A stretch of DNA of 6,723 nt from Nocardioides sp. (lineage in GTDB: Bacteria; Actinomycetota; Actinomycetes; Propionibacteriales; Nocardioidaceae). The stretch is taken from positions 1 to 6,723 of the forward strand of contig JAOPXF010000190.1 in the NCBI GenBank assembly GCA_025965295.1, written 5' to 3'. The position numbers and the translations under genes were made by a program. Positions 1 to 5,692 of the stretch are shown piece after piece. The number at the start of each line of letters is the position of its first letter. Position 1 is the stretch's first letter. Under the pieces are notes generated by a model, which was not told the origin of the DNA, ran no database searches, and saw nothing but the letters and a program-made list of their open reading frames with translations.

Positions 1-1
1 C

Positions 2-409
2 GGCATCGTCGAGGGACTGCTCTCGCGCGGCGACCGCCGCGTGGGTGCCGTCATCGAGCAGGTCTGGCGCGACGGCGGCCGCTTCGACGGCTGGAGCGAG
101 CACTTCTCCTACGACCGCTGGGTCGCCTCCGCCGAGAGCGCGCTGGCCGGCACCGGGGTCGACCTCGACTGGTACACCGTCCGCGAGCGCGAGTACGACG
201 AGGTCCTGCCGTGGGACCACCTCGACTCGGGCCTCGACAAGGACTGGCTGTGGGCCGACTGGGAGGACGCCATCGACCCCTCGACCGACATCGAGGTCGA
301 GGACTGCCGCTGGACCCCCTGCTACGACTGCGGTGTCTGCCCCGAGATGAACACCGAGATCCAGATCGGGCCCACCGGGCAGCGGTTGCTGCCGCTCGCG
401 GTTGTCTGA
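2..409 (+). CDS. B12-binding radical SAM protein, TIGR03960 family (C-terminal part only)
   Basis: Partial gene: reading is open from base 2 and stops with TGA at 407-409, leaving the last 135 residues. The GTG at base 41 is an internal codon, not a start. The visible part matches the C-terminus of TIGR03960 'B12-binding domain/radical SAM domain' proteins: the WRDGGRFDGWSEHF region, LPWDHLDSGL, then a Cys cluster C-x4-C-x2-C-x2-C (codons at 305, 320, 329, 338), and the ending TEIQIGPTGQRLLPL. The cobalamin-binding and radical SAM CxxxCxxC parts would lie upstream of the window. The reaction is not established for this family to my knowledge. Its usual partner is a TIGR03936 protein, which in this window is displaced to 4942-5658. 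RNA modification is often guessed from the neighbouring RNase E and ribosomal protein genes, but that is inference. The family call is firm; the function is open. Confidence 0.88.
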   Translation, partial: GIVEGLLSRGDRRVGAVIEQVWRDGGRFDGWSEHFSYDRWVASAESALAGTGVDLDWYTVREREYDEVLPWDHLDSGLDKDWLWADWEDAIDPSTDIEVEDCRWTPCYDCGVCPEMNTEIQIGPTGQRLLPLAVV

Positions 410-863
410 GATCCGGGTCGCCGGCTGGGCGGACCGGGAGGCCGTCGCGGGGCTGCGCCGGGCGTGGACCGAGGAGCACGCCGGCCACCCGGTGGACGAC
501 GACGGCTTCCAGCAGCGCTTCGACGAGTGGCTGGAGCGCGAGCAGGACCAGCGGGTGACCTGGCTCGGCCTCGCCGACGGAGACCCGGTGGCGATGCTCA
601 ACCTGCTGGTCTTCACCCGGATGCCCCGGCCGGGCCAGGAGCGGCCCAACCGGTGGGGCTACCTCGCGAACTTCTTCGTGCGCCCCGAGCACCGGGCCGG
701 GGGACTGGGGTCGCGGATGCTCGCGGCCTGCACGGCGTACGCCGACGCGCGGGGGTTCGCCCGCGTCGTGCTCAGCCCGACCGAGCGCTCGGTGTCCCTC
801 TACGCGCGCGCCGGCTTCGCCCCCGCGACCTCGCTGATGATGCGCGAGCCCCACCAGCGGTGA
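402..863 (+). CDS. GNAT-family N-acetyltransferase
   Basis: A 153-residue protein, normal for a single-domain GNAT enzyme, which moves the acetyl group of acetyl-CoA to an amine. Motif A is clear at residues 92-107, with R98-x-x-G101-x-G103 as the pyrophosphate-binding loop. Motif B is SLYARAGF (132-139), where Tyr134 is the usual general-acid position. The N-terminus (SEIRVAGWADREAVAGLR) is the usual first strand and helix, which supports the TTG start at 402; no ATG or GTG fits as well. The start lies inside the last codons of the upstream radical SAM gene (8-nt overlap, TTGTCTGA) and lacks a clear Shine-Dalgarno, so it is probably translated by coupling to that gene. The substrate cannot be read from sequence; small cytosolic amines, aminoglycoside-like drugs and protein N-termini are all possible. 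There is no signal peptide or membrane segment. Confidence 0.88.
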   Translation: MSEIRVAGWADREAVAGLRRAWTEEHAGHPVDDDGFQQRFDEWLEREQDQRVTWLGLADGDPVAMLNLLVFTRMPRPGQERPNRWGYLANFFVRPEHRAGGLGSRMLAACTAYADARGFARVVLSPTERSVSLYARAGFAPATSLMMREPHQR

Positions 864-915
864 CGGTCGCCCGTCGCCTGACCGGATCTCGACACTCAGG
901 TCGCGACGTCGCTCC
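864..915. other. Convergent intergenic spacer with a weak hairpin
   Basis: These 52 bases separate the 3' ends of the acetyltransferase and the transporter. A 5-bp stem CGGTC (864-868)/GACCG (880-884) with an 11-nt loop competes with CCTGA (877-881)/TCAGG (896-900). A perfect palindrome, GCGACGTCGC, lies at 903-912. No T-run follows on either strand, so this is not a recognisable intrinsic terminator. Any termination here is probably factor-dependent or occurs by collision. Confidence 0.25.
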
Positions 916-2142
916 TCAGTCGAGCGCCTCGCTCGACGACTCCCGGCGGATCCGCTGGCGCCTCTCCGCCAGCTGGTCCTCGATGAAGGCGGGCCGGGCG
1001 ACGTACAGGCCCAGGATGATCTGCGGCACCATCAGGGCGTTCAGCAGCAGGAGGGGTGCGGTCCAGCCGCCGGTCGCGTCGTACAGCGTGCCGACGCCGA
1101 ACGGCCCCAGCACCGCCAGCAGGTAGCCCGCCGACTGGGTGAAGCTCGACAGGGCGGCGGTTCCCTGGGGGGTGCGGGCGCGCAACCCGATGAGCACGAG
1201 CACGATCGGGAACGTGACGGCACCGACCCCGACGAAGAGTGCCCACACGACGGCCAGGTCGTGCGGCGCGACCAGGAGGCCGACGTAGCCGACGGGGTAG
1301 CAGAGCATCACCACGAGCAGGATCCGCGCCTGGTCGCTGCCCCGCGCTACGGCGGACGGTGCCCACAGCGACAGGGGGATCGAGACGCCGGCGAGCAGCG
1401 CGACCAGGGCGCCCGCCTGGCCGGCGGTGTAGCCGTTGTCGCGCCAGAGCTGCGCGAACCAGCCGAACACGGCATAGGCATGCATCGACTGGATGCCGAA
1501 GAACAGGGCCATCGCCCAGCCCAGCCGGGTCCGGGCCACGTCGGTGAACCGGATCGTGCGCGGGCCCTGCTCCAGGTGGCGGTCGTGGGCCACCAGCCCG
1601 ATCCAGGGCAGCGCCGAGAGGAGGGCCAGCACCGCCCAGACGCCCAGGCCCCAGCGCCAGCTGCCGCCGAGGTGGGCGACGGGGACCGTGAACAGCAGCG
1701 ACCCGGTCAGACCGACGGAGAGCGCGGTCGTGTAGATCGAGGTGACCCGCCCGATGGCGTCCGGGAAGTGCAGCTTCACCAGCGAGGGGAGCAGCACGTT
1801 GGCCATGGCCATCCCGCCGAGAGCGAGCATGGACAACGCGAGGAAGAGTGCCTCGCTGCCGGTCACGGCCCGCCCGGCGAGCCCGAGCACCACCGCGACG
1901 AGCGCGAAGAACGTCACGCGGTGCACGCCGACCCGCGCCGCTGCCGCGGGCGCCAGCGCTCCGAACACGGCGAACGCCAGCACCGGCAACGAGGTCAGCA
2001 GCCCGGCGGCGAGCGGCGACATGCCGAGCGCTGCCCGCACCTCGGCGAGCACCGGCCCCACGCTGACCGCCGCCGGCCGCAGGTTGAGTGAGAGCAGGAC
2101 GAGCCCGGTGAGGATCACGAGCAAGGTACGGCGGTCGGTCAC
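916..2142 (-). CDS. MFS transporter, CynX/NimT type
   Basis: A 408-residue inner-membrane protein with about 12 hydrophobic helices, roughly at 7-24, 44-65, 76-93, 97-117, 138-157, 164-184, 207-230, 240-262, 273-292, 297-320, 333-352 and 361-381. A charged central loop (185-206) splits it into the usual 6+6. The first-helix motif NLRPA (20-24) followed by SVGPVLAEVRAALG is typical of COG2807, the CynX (cyanate) / NimT (2-nitroimidazole) branch of the major facilitator superfamily. The substrate is unknown, and the cyanate name should not be taken literally since no cyanase or carbonic anhydrase gene is visible. I chose GTG at 2142 because the family begins just before helix 1. The same frame stays open up to base 2328, but that extra stretch is Arg-rich, unlike the family, and overlaps the divergent gene. 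A GAGAG (2153-2157) could serve as ribosome site. The C-terminal tail (383-408) is charged and cytosolic. Confidence 0.9.
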   Translation of the reverse strand: MTDRRTLLVILTGLVLLSLNLRPAAVSVGPVLAEVRAALGMSPLAAGLLTSLPVLAFAVFGALAPAAAARVGVHRVTFFALVAVVLGLAGRAVTGSEALFLALSMLALGGMAMANVLLPSLVKLHFPDAIGRVTSIYTTALSVGLTGSLLFTVPVAHLGGSWRWGLGVWAVLALLSALPWIGLVAHDRHLEQGPRTIRFTDVARTRLGWAMALFFGIQSMHAYAVFGWFAQLWRDNGYTAGQAGALVALLAGVSIPLSLWAPSAVARGSDQARILLVVMLCYPVGYVGLLVAPHDLAVVWALFVGVGAVTFPIVLVLIGLRARTPQGTAALSSFTQSAGYLLAVLGPFGVGTLYDATGGWTAPLLLLNALMVPQIILGLYVARPAFIEDQLAERRQRIRRESSSEALD

Positions 2143-2206
2143 CCGCCCGATACTCTCAGGCCCGTCGCCGGGTCCGAGCGGGGGTGGTCTCGTGCAGGAT
2201 GACGGC
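2143..2206. promoter_or_regulatory. Divergent promoter region, transporter / winged-helix gene
   Basis: These 64 bases separate two divergent starts, so both promoters should lie here or just inside the transporter gene. GATACT at 2149-2154 is a plausible plus-strand -10 box, putting RNA start near 2161 and leaving a leader of about 45 nt before the ATG at 2207. Read on the minus strand, the same bases give GAGTAT (2155-2150), exactly 7 nt upstream of the transporter GTG, as in leaderless actinobacterial genes. No convincing -35 box is visible for either. An AGGA at 2196-2199, 7 nt before the ATG, is the likely ribosome site of the winged-helix gene. Confidence 0.4.
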
Positions 2207-3388
2207 ATGCGGCACCTCCCCGACGACGAGCGGCGCGCGCGCCTCGCTCGCCGCCACGCGATCGCACCCGCCGCCCGGGTGGCCGACCCCGAGACCGCCA
2301 CCCGGGCGATGACGGTCCTGCACGCCACGGAGCCCGCGACGGTCTACCTCTCGCTGTTCGCCCGCGTCGACGGGCTCCTGCACGACGACGTCGACCGGGC
2401 GCTCTACGACGACCGCTCGATCGTCAAGCAGCTCGCGATGCGGCGCACGCTCTTCGTCTTCCCCCGCGACCTCCTCCCGGCCGCCTGGGGGAGTGCCTCC
2501 GCGCGGGTCGCGACCCAGCTCCGCACCCGGCTGGCCAAGGAGGTCGAGCGGGGCGGCCTCGCCGACGACGGCGCGGCCTGGCTCGACGCCGCGTGCGCGG
2601 CCGTGATCGCCCGCCTCGCCGACGGCGCCGAGCTCTCCGTCCAGGCGCTGCGCGAGCAGGTGCCCGAGCTCGCCGGCCGGGTCGACCTGGCGGTCGGTAA
2701 GGCCTACGGCGCCAACGTCTCCATCGCTCCGCGGGTCCTCACCCAGATGGGGGTGGAGGCGGCGATCGTGCGGGGGCGCAACGGCGGCCACTGGCGCATC
2801 TCGCGGCCGCAGTGGACGCTGATGAGCGGCTGGCTCGGCAAGGAGCCGATCCCGCTGAAGGCGGACGAGGGCTTCGCCGAGCTCGTTCGGCGGTGGCTGC
2901 GCACGTTCGGGCCCGGCACCGCGGCCGACCTCCAGTGGTGGCTCGGCGGCACCGCGGGCGCGGTGCGGCGGGCCCTGGCCGACGTAGGGGCCGTCGAGGT
3001 CCGGCTCGACGGCCCCGCCGGCGGCTGGGTGCTGCCCGACGACGTCGACCCGGTGGGCGAGGTCGAGCCGTGGGCGGCGCTGCTGCCCGTCCTCGACCCG
3101 ACCACGATGGGCTGGAAGGAGCGCGGCTTCTACCTCGCGTCGGAGCACACGCCGTACGTCTTCGACACCAACGGCAACGCCGGCACCACCGCCTGGTGGG
3201 ACGGGCGGGTCGTGGGGTGCTGGGTGCAGGACCCCGACGGCGTGGTCCACCTCGAGCTGCTCGAGGACGTCGGAGCCGACGCCCGGGCCGCGCTCCGGGC
3301 CGAGGCGGAGCGGCTCACCGCCTGGCTGGATGGTGTGAAGGTCGCGACGGTCTACCAGTCACCGGCGATGCGGGCCGCCAGGCCCTGA
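2207..3388 (+). CDS. Winged-helix DNA-binding domain protein, HTH_42 / AlkZ-like superfamily
   Basis: A 393-residue soluble protein resembling the 'winged helix DNA-binding domain-containing' family (Pfam HTH_42, the superfamily of the DNA glycosylases AlkZ and YcaQ/AlkX). Matching features are the Arg-rich start (8-16), the TVLHATEPATVYLSLFARV block (36-54), DDRSIVKQLAMRRTLFVF (68-85), a helical middle, LLPVLDPTTMGWKERGFYL (292-310), WDGRVVGCWV (331-340) and the C-terminal AWLDGVKVATVY (372-383). In AlkZ-type glycosylases a Q-x-Q motif supplies catalytic residues near the first block; here the aligned residues appear to be H39-A-T41. It may therefore be a variant glycosylase, a DNA-binding protein without that activity, or act on other lesions. 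The ATG at 2207 has AGGA 7 nt upstream; GTG at 2192 is an in-frame alternative adding 5 residues. It is divergent from the transporter and its stop is one base from that of the convergent next gene. Confidence 0.8.
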   Translation: MRHLPDDERRARLARRHAIAPAARVADPETATRAMTVLHATEPATVYLSLFARVDGLLHDDVDRALYDDRSIVKQLAMRRTLFVFPRDLLPAAWGSASARVATQLRTRLAKEVERGGLADDGAAWLDAACAAVIARLADGAELSVQALREQVPELAGRVDLAVGKAYGANVSIAPRVLTQMGVEAAIVRGRNGGHWRISRPQWTLMSGWLGKEPIPLKADEGFAELVRRWLRTFGPGTAADLQWWLGGTAGAVRRALADVGAVEVRLDGPAGGWVLPDDVDPVGEVEPWAALLPVLDPTTMGWKERGFYLASEHTPYVFDTNGNAGTTAWWDGRVVGCWVQDPDGVVHLELLEDVGADARAALRAEAERLTAWLDGVKVATVYQSPAMRAARP

Positions 3389-3389
3389 C

Positions 3390-4844
3390 CTACCAGATGG
3401 GGGGCTTCCCGCCGTGCGGCTGGACCTGGGCGGGCGGCGGGGGCGGTGCGTAGTGGTGCCTGTCCTCGCGCCACTCGTCGCCCAGGTCCTGGTGCACCTT
3501 GTTCAGGTCGAGGCGGACGTTGGCGTCGGTGCCCTCGATGTCATCGGCGAAGACCAGGAGCTTGTCGCCGAGATCGCTCAGCTCGGTCCGGGTCAGGGCG
3601 AGGGCCTCGGAGATCTGCGAGATCAGGGCACTGAAGCTGTAGTAGGGCCCGACCGACGAGATGCCGAGCCCGGCGGGGCGGTACCAGCCGGAGGTGGAGG
3701 AGGAGTCCTCGAGCACCGCGCTCACGTGGTGGAGGTCCCCGGCGTAGTCGGCCATCCACTGGGACACCTTGGTCAGGCTCTCCCGCACCACCGACAGCTG
3801 GTCGCCGGGCGCGACGAGCTGGTGGGGGTCGGACTCGCGGAGGAAGCCGAGCGGCTTGCGGACCGAGAACGTCAGCGGGGAGGACGCGAAGACGTCCAGG
3901 ACCCCCTGCAGGTGGTTCTCGACGTCCTGCTCCTGCGTCCTGAGCCGGCTCCTCGTGGTCTCGAGGGCCTTGAGCAGGTCGCTGAGCACGGCGTCCGGGC
4001 TGCCGCCGGGGAAGCGGACCTCCTCGGAGGGCTGCTCCATGGAGGCCTTGAGCGGCCCGAGCAGCGGGACCACGGTGCCGGAGACGCCGGCCGCGACGAC
4101 CAGCGCCGACCCACCGGAGGCGAGCGTCGCGCCGATCGAGGCGACCGCGCCGATCACCGTGAGCGCGGTCTCCCAACCGTCGGCCTCGCCGGTGGCCTGG
4201 GCGCTCTTCATCGCGTCGCGGGTCCTGGCCGCGATCTCGCCGATGTCACTGCGGCAGCGCTTCCAGGTCTCCTGCTCGGCCCCCGCGGCCGAGTAGAGCG
4301 CCGACACCGCGGCCAGCTGGGCCTGGGCGGCGTCGGGGAACTTGGACACGAAGGTGTCGTTGAAGGCCAGCGCCGCGGAGCCGTTCCAGTGCGAGAGCCG
4401 GTCCTCCATGTTCTTGGTCAGGTTGAACAGGTGCTCGTTGTGCTGGACCGAGCCCTCCTCCGACGTCGTCGACCCGTGGTCGGCCATCCGGCCCATGCAG
4501 TGCAGCAGCTGCTGGACCGCCGGCTTCAGGTCGCCGGGCTCCGGGAGGCCGTGGAAGTCCTCGAAGGCTGCCTCGACGGCGTCTCGCCACTGCTGGTAGA
4601 CGGCGGTCGAGTCGACGATGATCTGGTAGGTCGCGGGGTCACTTCGGCCCCCGGCCGTGTCGGGTGGCACCGGCACGCCCGGCGGCGGCGTGTCGTACGT
4701 AGCCAGCGAGCTTACCTGGGCCGACTGGGAGTACCAGCCGTTGGGCGCCAGGTGCCACCCGTCGTGGATCATGGCGGCCTTGATGGCCTCGTCGATGATC
4801 TCCTCGATCAGGCTGGACAGCCGTACGTAGTCCGACTCGCTCAT
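3390..4844 (-). CDS. Large WXG-type helical protein (type VII secretion-like), function unknown
   Basis: A 484-residue protein I do not recognise beyond its architecture. Residues 136-215 read like a WXG100 hairpin: helix, turn W153-N-G155, then a long second helix to about 215. Residues 226-264 form an uncharged Gly/Ala/Val/Ile segment with small residues spaced as in glycine zippers, which could be one or two membrane passes or a pore-like insertion. Residues 284-320, 345-380 and 402-455 are predicted by eye to be further helices, possibly coiled coils. The tail is Pro-rich (APPPPPAQ from 466) and ends PPIW. The canonical type VII signal YxxxD/E is not seen after the hairpin, and there is no Sec signal peptide. 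No ESX ATPase, EccD or partner WXG gene is nearby. The ATG at 4844 has an excellent ribosome site. The frame is open upstream to 5024 but would cross the divergent gene's promoter. It could be an ESX-associated or LXG-like protein without a toxin domain; confidence in the gene is high, in the role low. Confidence 0.75.
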   Translation of the reverse strand: MSESDYVRLSSLIEEIIDEAIKAAMIHDGWHLAPNGWYSQSAQVSSLATYDTPPPGVPVPPDTAGGRSDPATYQIIVDSTAVYQQWRDAVEAAFEDFHGLPEPGDLKPAVQQLLHCMGRMADHGSTTSEEGSVQHNEHLFNLTKNMEDRLSHWNGSAALAFNDTFVSKFPDAAQAQLAAVSALYSAAGAEQETWKRCRSDIGEIAARTRDAMKSAQATGEADGWETALTVIGAVASIGATLASGGSALVVAAGVSGTVVPLLGPLKASMEQPSEEVRFPGGSPDAVLSDLLKALETTRSRLRTQEQDVENHLQGVLDVFASSPLTFSVRKPLGFLRESDPHQLVAPGDQLSVVRESLTKVSQWMADYAGDLHHVSAVLEDSSSTSGWYRPAGLGISSVGPYYSFSALISQISEALALTRTELSDLGDKLLVFADDIEGTDANVRLDLNKVHQDLGDEWREDRHHYAPPPPPAQVQPHGGKPPIW

Positions 4845-4851
4845 GGATGCG

Positions 4852-4860
4852 CCTCCCCCT
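4852..4860 (-). promoter_or_regulatory. Strong ribosome binding site for the WXG-type gene
   Basis: On the minus strand AGGGGGAGG ends 7 nt before the ATG at 4844-4842. It is the strongest Shine-Dalgarno in the window and decides the start against the longer open frame reaching back to 5024. Confidence 0.85.
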
Positions 4861-4905
4861 GGACCCCCGTAGGCCCTGCCAGGAGTGTGTGCCGCATCCG
4901 CGCTT

Positions 4906-4935
4906 TTCAAACCTGCGCGCCCGCGCCGATACCCT
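4906..4935 (+). promoter_or_regulatory. Predicted leaderless promoter of the TIGR03936 gene
   Basis: TTCAAA (4906-4911) as -35 and TACCCT (4930-4935, within GATACCCT) as -10 are separated by 18 nt. Only 6 nt (GCGTCG) separate the -10 from the GTG at 4942, so transcription should begin at or next to the start codon. There is no Shine-Dalgarno upstream of that GTG. This -10 plus about 7 nt plus start codon arrangement is the usual sign of a leaderless mRNA in actinobacteria. The TTTTCAAA stretch is one of very few AT-rich spots in the window. Confidence 0.65.
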
Positions 4936-4941
4936 GCGTCG

Positions 4942-5658
4942 GTGCGTGACCAGCCCGAACAGCAAGCCCCTCCCGTCCAGCGACTCCGGATCCGGTACGC
5001 CAAGCGCGGCCGGCTCCGGTTCACGAGCCACCGCGACTTCAGCCGTGCGTTCGAACGGGCGATCTTCCGGGCCCGGGTCCCGATGGCCTACTCCTCGGGC
5101 TTCAACCCCCACCCCCGGATCTCGTACGCCGGTGCGGCGCCGACCGGGTCCGCCAGCGAGGCCGAGTACCTCGAGATCGGCCTGGCCGAGGTCGTGGACC
5201 CCGCGAGCGTCCACGCGGCCCTCGACGAGGCGCTCCCGCCCGGCCTCGACGTCGTCGAGGTCGTGGAGTCCCCGGGTGTGTCGCTCGCCGACCAGCTCGA
5301 GGCTAGCCACTGGCTCGTGGACATCGCCCTCGAGCCCACAGCGGCCGCGACGGCGGTGGCCACGTTCCTCGGTGCCGAGTCCGTTCCCGTCCAGCGGATG
5401 ACGAAGAAGGGGCTGCGCGAGTTCGACTGCCGGGTGGCGGTGCTCTCGCTGGCCGCGGAGCCGCACGGCGCCGGTGCCCGGCTGGACCTGGTGCTGCGAC
5501 ACGCCGTACCCGCCGTGCGACCCGACGACGTCCTCGCCGGCCTGGCGTCGGTCAGCGGCCTGGACACGGGGGCCGCGCCGCTCCTGACCCGGCTCGCCCA
5601 GGGTCCCCTCGACGAGGCGACCGGCGCGATCGGGGACCCGCTGCGCTCGTCGTCGTAG
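4942..5658 (+). CDS. TIGR03936 / DUF2344 radical SAM-associated protein
   Basis: A 238-residue cytosolic protein of the TIGR03936 ('radical SAM-linked protein', DUF2344) family. Diagnostic blocks are LRIRYAKRGRLRFTSHRDFSRAFERA (about 15-40), PMAYSSGFNPHPRISYAGAAPTG (47-69), SEAEYLEI (72-79) and TKKGLREFD (154-162). Family members accompany, or are fused to, TIGR03960 radical SAM proteins, so it presumably works with the enzyme whose end is at 2-409. The reaction is unknown. The GTG at 4942 was chosen because a -10 box ends 6 nt before it and the protein then begins a short way ahead of the conserved LRIRY strand; the frame is open back to 4885, but that would overlap the promoter. The last ~15 residues are poorly conserved in style. 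It is followed after 339 nt by the probable RNase E gene in the same direction, the usual order in actinobacteria. The separate promoter makes its expression independent of the radical SAM gene. Confidence 0.9.
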   Translation: MRDQPEQQAPPVQRLRIRYAKRGRLRFTSHRDFSRAFERAIFRARVPMAYSSGFNPHPRISYAGAAPTGSASEAEYLEIGLAEVVDPASVHAALDEALPPGLDVVEVVESPGVSLADQLEASHWLVDIALEPTAAATAVATFLGAESVPVQRMTKKGLREFDCRVAVLSLAAEPHGAGARLDLVLRHAVPAVRPDDVLAGLASVSGLDTGAAPLLTRLAQGPLDEATGAIGDPLRSSS

Positions 5659-5677
5659 CGGGAATGCAGGGGCCGTG

Positions 5678-5686
5678 TGCGATACT
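5678..5686 (+). promoter_or_regulatory. Putative extended -10 promoter for the RNase E gene
   Basis: TGC-GATACT matches the extended -10 pattern TGn-TAtaaT, with GATACT agreeing at 4 of 6 positions. No good -35 lies 16-18 nt upstream, which fits an extended -10 promoter. Transcription would start near 5693, about 305 nt before the RNase E ATG. The box lies inside a perfect 13-bp inverted repeat, TGCGA-TAC-TCGCA (5678-5690), which could be an operator or chance. Confidence 0.45.
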
Positions 5687-5692
5687 CGCAGT

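Noticed and set aside
379..392. GCAGC-GGTT-GCTGC hairpin near the end of the radical SAM gene
   Set aside because: It lies within the coding sequence, has no T-run, and short GC stems are common at this base composition.
864..915. Intrinsic terminator between the convergent acetyltransferase and transporter genes
   Set aside because: Stems are only 5 bp, compete with each other, and no T-run follows on either strand.
1261..2091. Plus-strand frame opposite the transporter
   Set aside because: It mirrors a 12-helix membrane protein; its product is Arg/Gln/His-rich noise with no ribosome site.
2156..3250. Minus-strand frame opposite the winged-helix gene
   Set aside because: The composition is biased and repetitive; the plus frame carries the conserved blocks.
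3414..4949. Long open frame on the plus strand (511 codons) opposite the WXG-type gene
   Set aside because: The product is Gly/Arg/Val-rich without domain features, and the minus-strand gene has a strong ribosome site and sensible helical structure.
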